Shown piece after piece: positions 1 to 6,459 of a DNA stretch of 7,625 bases. Origin of the DNA: Bacteroidota bacterium. Lineage in GTDB: Bacteria > Bacteroidota > Bacteroidia > Bacteroidales > VadinHA17. A program made the position numbers and the translations under genes. Below the pieces are notes generated by a model. That model saw only the letters and a list, made by a program, of their open reading frames with translations, ran no database searches and was not told the DNA's origin. The first letter of the stretch is position 1, and the number at the start of each line of letters is the position of its first letter. Where the stretch lies: positions 1 to 7,625 of the forward strand of contig SBFZ01000290.1 in NCBI GenBank assembly GCA_006227095.1. The letters are read 5' to 3'.

Positions 1-166
1 TCTATATGAGGCCATCAGGATGGCGACCCTCTACCCTTCCCTCCTGATCAGGGCGGAAGACAGGGGTGTAATAGCTCCCGGAGCCAGGGCTGACCTGCTG
101 GTATTGGATGATGAGTTACGGCTTAAAGGAATTTGTTTCAATGGAATAACAGAACTAATGAAGTAA
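1..166 (+). CDS. nagA: N-acetylglucosamine-6-phosphate deacetylase, C-terminal fragment
   Basis: This is the 3' end of a gene that begins outside the window. Reading from base 2 gives 54 residues and a TAA stop at 164-166. NagA (amidohydrolase superfamily, cytoplasmic) removes the acetyl group from GlcNAc-6-phosphate to give glucosamine-6-phosphate and acetate. The visible tail holds the family's closing elements: an EAIRMATLYPS helix, nearly the same as the EALRMATLYPA stretch I recall from E. coli NagA, then a GVIAPGARADLLVLD strand typical of the small beta domain that closes amidohydrolases, and a final FNGITE strand. The metal-binding catalytic core is not in the window, so activity cannot be judged. 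The next gene starts 4 bases after the stop, so the two are almost certainly co-transcribed. A related deacetylase for another amino-sugar phosphate remains possible. Confidence 0.88.
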   Translation, partial: LYEAIRMATLYPSLLIRAEDRGVIAPGARADLLVLDDELRLKGICFNGITELMK

Positions 167-170
167 AATC

Positions 171-1121
171 ATGGCATTGCTGGGAATTGATCTTGGAGGA
201 ACGAAAGTTGCCTTTGCGCTTTTTGACCGCGAAGGCACTATGAGGGCGAAGGAGACGCTGACCCTTGACAACCGCAGGGGAACGGAAGTAGGCAAGATGA
301 TTGCCGTCAACGCTGCGCTGAAAGTGGCAGCTGCGGAGAGCGAGGGTGATCCGGTGGAGGCAATAGGCATTTCGGTGCCCGGGATAAGCAGGAGAGCATC
401 AGGTACGGTATGGGCACCGAATATCCCCGGATGGGATGACTACCCGTTGCTGAGGGAGGTAACCACTGTAACCGGGGAGATACCGGTGATCATTGAGAGT
501 GACCGCTCATGCTATATCTCGGGCGAGATATGGAAAGGAAACGCTCATGGCTGCCGTGATGCCATTTACCTGGCGGTGGGTACCGGGATAGGTGCCGGCA
601 TAACGGTTAACGGTGAGCTTCTTCACGGTGCGCATGATATCGCCGGAGCCATAGGCTGGATGGCGCTGTCAAGACCATTCAGGAGCAAATACACTATCTG
701 TGGCAATTTCGAGTACTTTGCATCAGGTGAAGGCATTGCCCGCCAGGCAGCAGAGTATCTAAGAAGGCATGACAGATACCAGGGTGAGCTTAGAAGGGAG
801 CCAGGTATAAAAATTACAACCCACGATGTCTTCAAAGCCCGCGAAAATGGTGACAAAGCTGCCGCTGCAATCATTGACCTGGCTGTTGAATACTGGGGTA
901 TGGCTGCCGCAAACCTGGTGAGCCTGTTCAATCCCGAAAAAATAATCTTCGGCGGTGGTGTTTTCGGACCTGCCGTGGGTCTGTTGCCGGCCATCAGGCA
1001 GGAAGCGGAGAAATGGGCACAACCGATAAGCATCAGGCAGGTAAGTTTCGAACCATCCGCACTGGCCGGTGATGCAGGTGTTTACGGTGCAGGTTTTCTG
1101 GCAATGAAACAGTTAGGTTAA
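171..1121 (+). CDS. ROK-family sugar kinase-like protein with altered sugar and zinc site
   Basis: A 316-residue protein of usual ROK length. ROK kinases phosphorylate hexoses or amino sugars with ATP in the cytoplasm. Nucleotide-binding parts are intact: the phosphate-1 loop IDLGGTK at residues 6-12, phosphate-2 motif GTGIGAG at 137-143, and the adenosine motif IIFGGG at 258-263. The expected catalytic base Asp is D111, in ESDRSCYISGE. The sugar side is unusual. The family's END is ESD, so the Asn is S110. The usual GExGH motif is GAIGW at 159-163, which loses both the sugar-contacting Glu and the His that binds zinc. The CxCGxxGCxE zinc segment is shortened to CGNFE at 177-181, with only one Cys and the final Glu (E181). 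This suggests an unusual substrate, or a non-canonical role. The position after nagA and before a permease favours an amino-sugar kinase. The start was chosen because the glycine-rich loop must begin within about 10 residues. No Shine-Dalgarno sequence is seen. Confidence 0.9.
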   Translation: MALLGIDLGGTKVAFALFDREGTMRAKETLTLDNRRGTEVGKMIAVNAALKVAAAESEGDPVEAIGISVPGISRRASGTVWAPNIPGWDDYPLLREVTTVTGEIPVIIESDRSCYISGEIWKGNAHGCRDAIYLAVGTGIGAGITVNGELLHGAHDIAGAIGWMALSRPFRSKYTICGNFEYFASGEGIARQAAEYLRRHDRYQGELRREPGIKITTHDVFKARENGDKAAAAIIDLAVEYWGMAAANLVSLFNPEKIIFGGGVFGPAVGLLPAIRQEAEKWAQPISIRQVSFEPSALAGDAGVYGAGFLAMKQLG

Positions 1122-1135
1122 TTTTTACCCGTAAT

Positions 1136-2299
1136 ATGAAAGGGACATATAACAGACAACTCGTATTCTGGTCAGCATGCCTGGGCATGTTACTGTTCGG
1201 AATCGGACTAATCACGCTTGGGGCGGTTCTGCCTGACCTCAGGATAAAGCATTCACTTGATGCGGTGCAGGCCGGAACGCTTTTCTCCATTCTTCCGGCA
1301 GGAATAATCGGAGGGTCACTCCTCTTCGGGCCTGTATGCGACAGGTATGGCTACCGGATGCTGCTCCCGCTCTCGGCATTGCTAATGTTTGCCGGTTTTG
1401 AGGGGCTTGCTTTCACTGACACCGTCTGGATACTGACCCTTTCAGTTTTCCTCATAGGCCTTGGAGGAGGTGCCATCAACGGTGCCACCAACGCCGTGGT
1501 TGCTGACATCAGCACAAACGGCAAGGGAGCTGACCTGAGCATCCTGGGAGTCTTCTTCGGCATTGGCGCCCTGGGGATGCCACTGTTGCTCAGCCTGCTC
1601 AAGGAGACAGTCACCTTTGAGACCACCGTGGCCGGCACGGGGATACTGACTCTTGGGGCTGCTGTACTCTTCATTGCTGTCAGGTTCCCTGAAGCAAAGC
1701 AGGCCGAAGGGATATCCATGAAACAGATAGGGTCACTGGTCAGGGATGCAACCCTCCTCCTGATAGCATTTTTCCTGTTTTTCCAGAGTGCCTTTGAGGG
1801 GCTTATCAACAACTGGACTACAACCTACCTGATTGACAGAGTGGCTGCGCCGCAGGAGGCAGCACTGATGGGGTTATCATCATATGTAGCCGGCATGACG
1901 GTCATGAGGCTTCTGATTGGCTCTGTCATGAGGAAACTGCCGGAGAGAAAGCTCCTCTTTATGTCATTCGCCATCACCCTGGCTGCCCTCCTGATCTTCA
2001 GCCTCAGCCGGACGGTACTGCCGGCAGCAGCAGGATTGTTCATCCTGGGAGCAGGACTCGCGGCAGGCTTTCCCACCATGCTGGGTCTGGTGGGTAACAG
2101 GTATCCACACCTTTCAGGCACTGCCTTCAGTTTAGTCCTGGTGATTGCCCTGCTGGGGAATATACTGGTTAACTATTCCATGGGAGTTGTTGCCGAAAAC
2201 TACGGAATAAAGCACCTTACAACCTACACCTTCACTTCACTCGGGCTGTTGGTTTTCATGGCAACGGTTATCTTTGGAAGATTGAAGCACAACAAATAA
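1136..2299 (+). CDS. MFS permease, probable sugar transporter
   Basis: A 387-residue inner-membrane protein with about 12 hydrophobic helices, near residues 10-32, 43-64, 75-93, 97-122, 133-155, 166-183, 205-228, 243-265, 272-290, 294-316, 327-349 and 363-381, as in the major facilitator superfamily. The loop between helices 2 and 3 carries a recognisable motif A, GPVCDRYGYR at 65-74. A GGGAINGATNAVVAD stretch in helix 4 and FFGIGALGMP in helix 5 recall the FucP/NagP-like sugar:proton symporters and related permeases. There are short cytoplasmic ends and no extra domain. It starts 14 bases after the kinase stop and ends about 23 bases before the SIS gene, so it is the likely uptake step of the operon. 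The substrate cannot be read from sequence; the context suggests an N-acetylated or otherwise modified hexose. An efflux role is possible but less likely here. Confidence 0.88.
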   Translation: MKGTYNRQLVFWSACLGMLLFGIGLITLGAVLPDLRIKHSLDAVQAGTLFSILPAGIIGGSLLFGPVCDRYGYRMLLPLSALLMFAGFEGLAFTDTVWILTLSVFLIGLGGGAINGATNAVVADISTNGKGADLSILGVFFGIGALGMPLLLSLLKETVTFETTVAGTGILTLGAAVLFIAVRFPEAKQAEGISMKQIGSLVRDATLLLIAFFLFFQSAFEGLINNWTTTYLIDRVAAPQEAALMGLSSYVAGMTVMRLLIGSVMRKLPERKLLFMSFAITLAALLIFSLSRTVLPAAAGLFILGAGLAAGFPTMLGLVGNRYPHLSGTAFSLVLVIALLGNILVNYSMGVVAENYGIKHLTTYTFTSLGLLVFMATVIFGRLKHNK

Positions 2300-2322
2300 A
2301 CCAATTCTAAAAATAAAGTAAT

Positions 2323-3084
2323 ATGCTTGCACTTGAATGGCTGAAAAACGCCAGGGATGTGATGAATCACATCGAAGAGACACAGATGGATAATATTAAG
2401 AAGGCTGCCCTGGTCATGGCTGACAGCATTGAATGCGGTCGATGGGTTCACACCTTCGGATGCGGGCATGCCACCCTTCCTATTGAGGAGATGTATCCCA
2501 GGATAGGTGGTTTTGTCGGTTTCCACCCGATGATTGAAATACCGCTCAGTTTCTTTACACATATTACCGGGGAGATGGGTGTTCACCAGTTTGTCTTTCT
2601 CGAGAGGGTTGAAGGATATGGGGTTGAGATCATGAAGGGATACACTTTTGACAACCGTGACACCATGTGGCTCTTCTCACACTCAGGTATCAACAATGTC
2701 AACATAGATATCGCCCTGGAGTCGAAAAAGAGGGGTATGAAGGTTGTTGTATTCGGCTCAGCCGCTGCCGCAAAAGGAAAGAAGACCAGGCATACATCCG
2801 GAAAAACTATCTTTGATATAGCAGACATAGTTGTAGATACCTGTGCTCCGCTTGAGGATGCGTCAGTCAGGCTGAAGAACCATTATGACAAGATAGGGCC
2901 TGTCTCCACGATGGCATTTGTGACCTGTGTCTGGATGACAGTCACCACTGTTGCAGAGATACTGGCTGACAGGGGGGTAAGGCTTTATATCCACCCAAGC
3001 CACAATGTACCGGGAGACGGCACTGCCAGGGAAAGGCTTGATGAAGCCCTTGCGGAGTACAAGCGCAGGGTTGCCGGAGTTTAA
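2323..3084 (+). CDS. SIS-domain phosphosugar protein, UPF0309/COG4821 type
   Basis: A 253-residue single SIS-domain protein. SIS domains bind phosphosugars and occur in isomerases, the GlmS isomerase half, MurQ etherases and sugar-sensing regulators. The N-terminal helix IEETQMDNIKKAA (17-29) is followed by a Rossmann-like strand HTFGCGHA (43-50), the phosphate-binding SHSGINN loop (119-125), a second strand VVVFGS (141-146), an RHTSGK segment (156-161), KIGPVSTMAF (190-199) and a late HPSHNVPGD stretch (224-232). This order matches my recollection of the uncharacterised UPF0309 (COG4821) family, which runs about 240-250 residues. There is no DNA-binding domain, so it is not an RpiR regulator. 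It follows an amino-sugar deacetylase, kinase and permease, with no nagB visible, so an isomerase, deaminase or etherase-like step on the phosphosugar is plausible but unproven. The next gene starts 12 bases downstream. Confidence 0.85.
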   Translation: MLALEWLKNARDVMNHIEETQMDNIKKAALVMADSIECGRWVHTFGCGHATLPIEEMYPRIGGFVGFHPMIEIPLSFFTHITGEMGVHQFVFLERVEGYGVEIMKGYTFDNRDTMWLFSHSGINNVNIDIALESKKRGMKVVVFGSAAAAKGKKTRHTSGKTIFDIADIVVDTCAPLEDASVRLKNHYDKIGPVSTMAFVTCVWMTVTTVAEILADRGVRLYIHPSHNVPGDGTARERLDEALAEYKRRVAGV

Positions 3085-3096
3085 ACATATGATATC

Positions 3097-4125
3097 ATGA
3101 ACCCGCTCGAAAGGACAAAGGCATTCATCGGTGGCAGGTCTGCTGACCGCGTGCCATTCCATCCGATACTGATGCGTTTTGCCGCACGGCATGCAGGTGT
3201 CAGGTACCGCGATTTCTGTCTCAGCCCTGCACATAAATGCAATGCCAACATCCGGACTGCCATTGATTTCGGATCTGACTGGGTCAACACAATGTCAGAT
3301 CCCTGGGCTGAGGCTGAGGCCTTCGGAACCCGTCTCTTCTATCCTGAAGATGACCTTCCTAAGGTTGAAAGGTACGCCATTGAAGATATTTCCGACACAG
3401 AACGGATGAGTGTGCTCCGGCCTGAAGACCATACCAGGATGAGGCAACGGGTTGAGGAGATACGAATATACAACAGGGAGGCTGCAGGCATGTATTTTAT
3501 CTGTGGCTGGGTTGAAGGGCCCCTTGCAGCCTGGTGTGACATGCGGGATATAAACATGGCAATGACAGACATGTACGAATACCCGGAAAAGGTTCACAGG
3601 GCCCTTGACATCATCACCGACAGCGCCATAGCCTTTATCACCCCACAGGTGAAAGCCGGGGCTCACTGCATAGGGATAGGTGATTCTGTCTGCTCACTCA
3701 TTTCCCCTGATCTCTACCGGGAATTCTGTTTTGAACGTGAAAAGAGGCTCGTTGATCACATCCACTCCCTGGGTGCCTATGTCAAAATACATATATGCGG
3801 CAATATTTCAGCTATCCTTTCTGACGTCATTATGACAGGCGCTGACATCGTTGATATTGATCACCGTACCGGACCCGTGACTGATGTGCTGGGCATGCTC
3901 AGACCAGACCAGGTGTTTTCAGGCAAAAGTGATCCGGTTTCGGTTTTGCAGGAGGGTGACAATGAACTCATCCGCCGCAGCTGCCAGGAATTCTTCAGGG
4001 AAGCCGGCAGCCGTGCCATACTCTCGGCCGGATGTGAGGTGACACCGGGGACCCCGGACGGCAATCTGTCATTTTTCTCATCGATGGCAGATGAACTCAG
4101 TGATGACAAGGGTAAAACTACCTGA
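3097..4125 (+). CDS. Uroporphyrinogen decarboxylase-fold protein, MtaA/CmuA-like
   Basis: A 342-residue member of the URO-D superfamily, which includes HemE and the cobamide-dependent methyltransferases MtaA and CmuA. The N-terminus NPLERTKAFIGG (2-13) followed by ADRVPFHP (16-23) is the family's opening. Later come the GPLAAW loop (141-146), an IGIGDSVCSLISP segment (192-204) and YVKIHICGN (228-236). Residues H232 and C234 with C313 in LSAGCEVTPGTP form the His-x-Cys...Cys zinc site used by MtaA-type enzymes to activate a thiol for methyl transfer. HemE does not use such a site, so heme synthesis is unlikely. No corrinoid protein is visible in the window. It lies 12 bases after the SIS gene in what looks like one operon, so it may act on a methylated or other modified sugar-derived compound, which is inference. 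The ATG at 3089 ends at once, making 3097 the start. Confidence 0.85.
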   Translation: MNPLERTKAFIGGRSADRVPFHPILMRFAARHAGVRYRDFCLSPAHKCNANIRTAIDFGSDWVNTMSDPWAEAEAFGTRLFYPEDDLPKVERYAIEDISDTERMSVLRPEDHTRMRQRVEEIRIYNREAAGMYFICGWVEGPLAAWCDMRDINMAMTDMYEYPEKVHRALDIITDSAIAFITPQVKAGAHCIGIGDSVCSLISPDLYREFCFEREKRLVDHIHSLGAYVKIHICGNISAILSDVIMTGADIVDIDHRTGPVTDVLGMLRPDQVFSGKSDPVSVLQEGDNELIRRSCQEFFREAGSRAILSAGCEVTPGTPDGNLSFFSSMADELSDDKGKTT

Positions 4126-4151
4126 TTGAAAACTATCAGGCAGCAGCCTGA
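4121..4151 (+). other. Overlapping alternative hairpins after the URO-D-like gene
   Basis: CCTGAT at 4121-4126 pairs with ATCAGG at 4135-4140 around an 8-base loop. The second arm can instead pair, as TCAGG at 4136-4140, with CCTGA at 4147-4151 around a 6-base loop. The two structures exclude each other. The first overlaps the stop codon of the upstream gene. No T-run follows, so this is not a standard terminator. It could moderate read-through into the patatin gene or be chance; the stems are only 5-6 bp. Confidence 0.3.
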
Positions 4152-4181
4152 ATCTGGAATAACAGGGAACAGACAGAAATT

Positions 4182-5066
4182 ATGGGAAAGGATGTTGCAC
4201 TGGTTCTTTCGAGCGGCGGAGCCCGGGGTTTTGCCCACATTGGAGCCATAAATGAACTGGAGAGCAGGGGTTACAATATCACTTCAGTGGCCGGCACCTC
4301 CATGGGAGCGCTGGTAGGTGGCATCTATGCTTCCGGCAGGCTCAGGGAGTTCGAAGAGTGGGTCAGCTCACTCGACATGATGGAAGTACTCAGGCTTACT
4401 GACGTAACCCTCAGCAGCAATGGATTCGTGAAGGGAAACAGGATCATTGAAAAGCTTAAGGAGATAGTCCATGACCATGATATTGAAGATCTGCCCATCC
4501 CTTACTGCGCCATTGCCACTGATTTAATAAGGGGCAGGGAGAGAATTTTCAATAACGGAAGTCTTTTCAATGCCATCAGGGCCTCCATCTCAATCCCCAC
4601 CTTCTTCCAGCCCTACAAACTTGGAGGAGACTATTTCGTTGACGGAGGACTGGTAAATCCGATACCCATAAACAGGGTAAAGCGGATTGATGGCGACCTT
4701 CTGGCAGTGGTGAATGTCAATGCAGACATACCGCATGTGATGATGGAGCCGCCTGAAGAGCCAGAGGAAAAAGGAATCCTGCGGATGATCAGGAGCATAA
4801 ATGACCGCACCGGGAAGCACATTCCAAAAAACAAAAAAGACCACATCGGGTTATTCAATCTCAACAACAGGAGCATCAGCATCATGCTCAACCAGATAAC
4901 AGCCCTGACCCTCAGGAATTACCAGGTCGACCTTATGGTCAGTATCTCCAGGGAATCATACGGAACCTATGATTTTTACCGGGCTGCCGAAATAATCAGG
5001 GAAGGCCGGAGGGCAACCTCCGTAGCGCTGGAAGGACTCGAGTCAGGGGAGTACACGGGCCTTTGA
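4182..5066 (+). CDS. Patatin-like phospholipase/serine hydrolase, RssA type
   Basis: A 294-residue patatin-domain protein. Patatin enzymes hydrolyse acyl esters of lipids with a Ser-Asp dyad. The oxyanion loop SSGGARGFAHIG lies at residues 10-21, the nucleophile elbow GTSMG at 38-42 (Ser40), and the catalytic Asp in VDGG at 153-156 (D154), followed by NPIP. All catalytic elements are intact. There is no signal peptide, transmembrane helix, cyclic-nucleotide domain or C-terminal beta-barrel, so it resembles the short cytoplasmic RssA group (COG1752) rather than NTE or PlpD types. The C-terminal part (about 200-294) is helical and charged. It lies 56 bases after the sugar operon on the same strand; it may be read from the same transcript but has no obvious functional link. 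The true lipid substrate is unknown. Confidence 0.9.
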   Translation: MGKDVALVLSSGGARGFAHIGAINELESRGYNITSVAGTSMGALVGGIYASGRLREFEEWVSSLDMMEVLRLTDVTLSSNGFVKGNRIIEKLKEIVHDHDIEDLPIPYCAIATDLIRGRERIFNNGSLFNAIRASISIPTFFQPYKLGGDYFVDGGLVNPIPINRVKRIDGDLLAVVNVNADIPHVMMEPPEEPEEKGILRMIRSINDRTGKHIPKNKKDHIGLFNLNNRSISIMLNQITALTLRNYQVDLMVSISRESYGTYDFYRAAEIIREGRRATSVALEGLESGEYTGL

Positions 5067-5106
5067 ATTTCAGGGACTAAAAATCCTGATTCCGGTCAAA
5101 ATAGCT

Positions 5107-5114
5107 TATCTTTG
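5107..5114 (+). promoter_or_regulatory. Bacteroidota-type -7 promoter box
   Basis: TATCTTTG is an exact match to the TAnnTTTG -7 consensus of the Bacteroidota housekeeping sigma factor. It lies 25 bases before the ATG of the secreted coiled-coil protein, which leaves a short leader of about 20 bases. A clear -33 TTTG/TTG partner is not seen at the expected distance, so the box is judged on one element and its intergenic position. Confidence 0.55.
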
Positions 5115-5139
5115 GTTTATGATCTAAACTATACCCCCT

Positions 5140-6039
5140 ATGAAAAGATCCTGTATTTTGCTGAGTCTTTTGCTGCTCATGGCAGCACCTGGCCTCAGGG
5201 GCCAGAAACCGATAAAGGTATTTGAAGACAGTGTTCAGTTTGGGAACTACCTCTATCCGGGTTTTAATGTCACCATTCCGGAAGCTGACTATGACAGGGC
5301 ACTGAAGAACTGGATCAAGGTTCAGGAGACCGGAACCAAGTCAAAGGTACAGACAGAAAACGGTGAAATGACGATTTTCGGTGCGCTGGTCAAACAGATT
5401 ACCCCGGCCCCGGTTAACATCTACAGCCGTCTGATGAATGAAGACACACTCAGCAGGCTGCTGGTGGCAATTGAACTGAAGAAGGATCAGTATATAGAAC
5501 CTGCAGCGGGTGACATTCAGCTCACTTCTGCAAAGAACTTCCTGAAGGAATTTGCAAAGGATCAGTACATTGATTTCATCAAGGACGAGCTGGCTGCGGA
5601 GGAGAAGAAACTGCGTGATCTCAGGCAGGAGCTGGGAGGGCTTGAAAGCAGCAAGGCCCGTTCCCAGAAAACGGCGCGGAAGAAGAGAAACACCGTAAAC
5701 GATGAACAGGAGAAGCTGCTCGTCAAAAACAATGAACTAAGTCTTCTGGCAAATGAAATTATTGTCAAAAATAACGAGATGATGGCAATGGAGGTGGGAC
5801 CGGGCAGGGATGCCGTGTCAGACCAGATCAGGGAGCTGGAGAAACGTCGTAAAAGCCTTCAGCGGGAAATAGGCAAGGGAGAGAACCGTATCCGGAAGGC
5901 AAATGCTGATATTGACCAGGCTGACAGGGCAATTCCCAGAAATGAGGATGAGCAGAAAGAAATGAAAGCAAGGATTGATGCCCAGCAGGCAGTAGTACAA
6001 AAGTATATAGACAAGCTGAATACCGTCAAGCTTTATTGA
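5140..6039 (+). CDS. Secreted coiled-coil protein, function unknown
   Basis: I do not recognise a named family for this 299-residue protein. Residues 1-22 form a signal peptide: MKRS, a Leu-rich core at 6-14, then a likely cut near LRGQ|KP. Cys5 sits before the hydrophobic core, so it is not a lipobox. Residues 25-145 are a mixed domain with aromatic-rich segments (FGNYLYPGFNVTIPEADY at 34-51). From about 146 to 215 and 223 to 296 the protein is a long, highly charged coiled coil rich in Glu, Lys, Arg and Gln, broken by a VGPGRD turn near 219-224, which suggests an antiparallel hairpin of two helices. It is probably periplasmic or held at the envelope. It follows its own likely promoter and is followed 46 bases later by another charged helical gene, so the two may form one unit. 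Confidence 0.85.
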   Translation: MKRSCILLSLLLLMAAPGLRGQKPIKVFEDSVQFGNYLYPGFNVTIPEADYDRALKNWIKVQETGTKSKVQTENGEMTIFGALVKQITPAPVNIYSRLMNEDTLSRLLVAIELKKDQYIEPAAGDIQLTSAKNFLKEFAKDQYIDFIKDELAAEEKKLRDLRQELGGLESSKARSQKTARKKRNTVNDEQEKLLVKNNELSLLANEIIVKNNEMMAMEVGPGRDAVSDQIRELEKRRKSLQREIGKGENRIRKANADIDQADRAIPRNEDEQKEMKARIDAQQAVVQKYIDKLNTVKLY

Positions 6040-6085
6040 ATCACCCCGGCAAACAGTAATATGCAACCAGATAATCACATTTGAT

Positions 6086-6388
6086 ATGGAAAACCAGGAA
6101 CAAAAGGAAAACTACCAGCAGAAGATACAGGATCAGCTTGATGAATGGAGGGCTGATATCGACAGGCTCAGGGAGAGGGCAAAGAGTGCCACGGCTGAGA
6201 CAAAGCTGAAGTACCAGGAAAATATTGACCGGCTTGAGCTGAAGATGGAAGAAGGAAAGTCGAAGCTGAAGGAGCTGAAGGAATCAGGATCAGAGGCATG
6301 GGATGCGGTAAAGGATGGTGCCGATTCAATCTGGGACACCATGAAGGCAACCTTCGCCGAGGTAAAGGAGAAGCTTAAGGAAAAGTAG
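6086..6388 (+). CDS. Small coiled-coil protein, sll1863-like stress family
   Basis: A 100-residue, cytoplasmic-looking, highly charged helical protein with no signal peptide or membrane segment. The pattern YQQKIQDQLDEW (10-21), then ADIDRLRERA, LKYQENIDRL (41-50), KLKELKESGSEAW (60-72), KDGADSIWD (76-84) and a lysine-rich tail closely resembles the small family annotated as sll1863-type stress response proteins, in which tryptophans (here W21, W72, W83) recur in a long amphipathic helix pair. The molecular role of that family is not established to my knowledge; a link with stress is by name and association only. An in-frame upstream ATG (6061) hits a stop, so 6086 is the start. No Shine-Dalgarno sequence is seen. 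Confidence 0.8.
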   Translation: MENQEQKENYQQKIQDQLDEWRADIDRLRERAKSATAETKLKYQENIDRLELKMEEGKSKLKELKESGSEAWDAVKDGADSIWDTMKATFAEVKEKLKEK

Positions 6389-6401
6389 GCAGTTGGCAAT
6401 T
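6388..6401 (+). repeat. Two tandem heptamers GGCAGTT/GGCAATT
   Basis: Two adjacent 7-base units differing at one base start at the last base of the upstream stop codon. They belong to the same GGCA-heptamer series seen again at 6460-6499. Confidence 0.45.
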
Positions 6402-6405
6402 TGAG

Positions 6406-6424
6406 CCTCTGACTCCGGAAGAGG
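6406..6424. other. Small inverted repeat
   Basis: CCTCT at 6406-6410 pairs with AGAGG at 6420-6424 around a 9-base loop that itself holds TCCGGA. It lies just before the main hairpin of the spacer. At 5 bp it is weak and may be chance. Confidence 0.25.
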
Positions 6425-6429
6425 GTCAA

Positions 6430-6458
6430 TCCCGTACCCGCCATTTGGCGGGTCGGGA
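6430..6458. terminator. Strong hairpin between convergent genes, possible two-way terminator
   Basis: TCCCG (6430-6434), one unpaired T, then ACCCGCC (6436-6442) pair perfectly with GGCGGGT (6447-6453) and CGGGA (6454-6458) around an ATTT loop. This is a 12-bp GC-rich stem with one bulge. It lies 41 bases past the end of the small coiled-coil gene and 70 bases past the end of the opposing PD40 gene, the normal place for a shared terminator. Neither side has a good T-run, so Rho-independent action is uncertain; it may instead protect 3' ends. Confidence 0.55.
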
Positions 6459-6459
6459 A

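Noticed and set aside
1351..1812. 153-residue open frame on the - strand within the permease gene
   Set aside because: It is antisense to a clear 12-helix MFS protein, is rich in Ser, Pro and Arg, and shows no domain or own start signal.
3089..3098. Perfect 10-bp palindrome ATGATATCAT at the SIS/URO-D junction
   Set aside because: It is short and overlaps the start codon of the next gene; no second copy or operator-like spacing was found, so it is probably chance.
2863..3234. 123-residue - strand open frame across the SIS/URO-D junction
   Set aside because: It spans two well-supported + strand genes and their gap, and has no recognisable family features.
3097..4125. URO-D-fold protein as a heme-pathway HemE
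   Set aside because: It has the His-x-Cys...Cys zinc motif of methyltransferases and sits in a sugar operon without other heme genes.
5070..5089. TCAGG...CCTGA inverted repeat after the patatin gene as a terminator
   Set aside because: The stem is 5 bp (6 with a G-T pair), the loop is long and no T-run follows.
6076..6083. CACATTTG as a -7 promoter box for the small coiled-coil gene
   Set aside because: It misses the first base of TAnnTTTG and lies 2 bases before the ATG, so transcription would start inside the gene.
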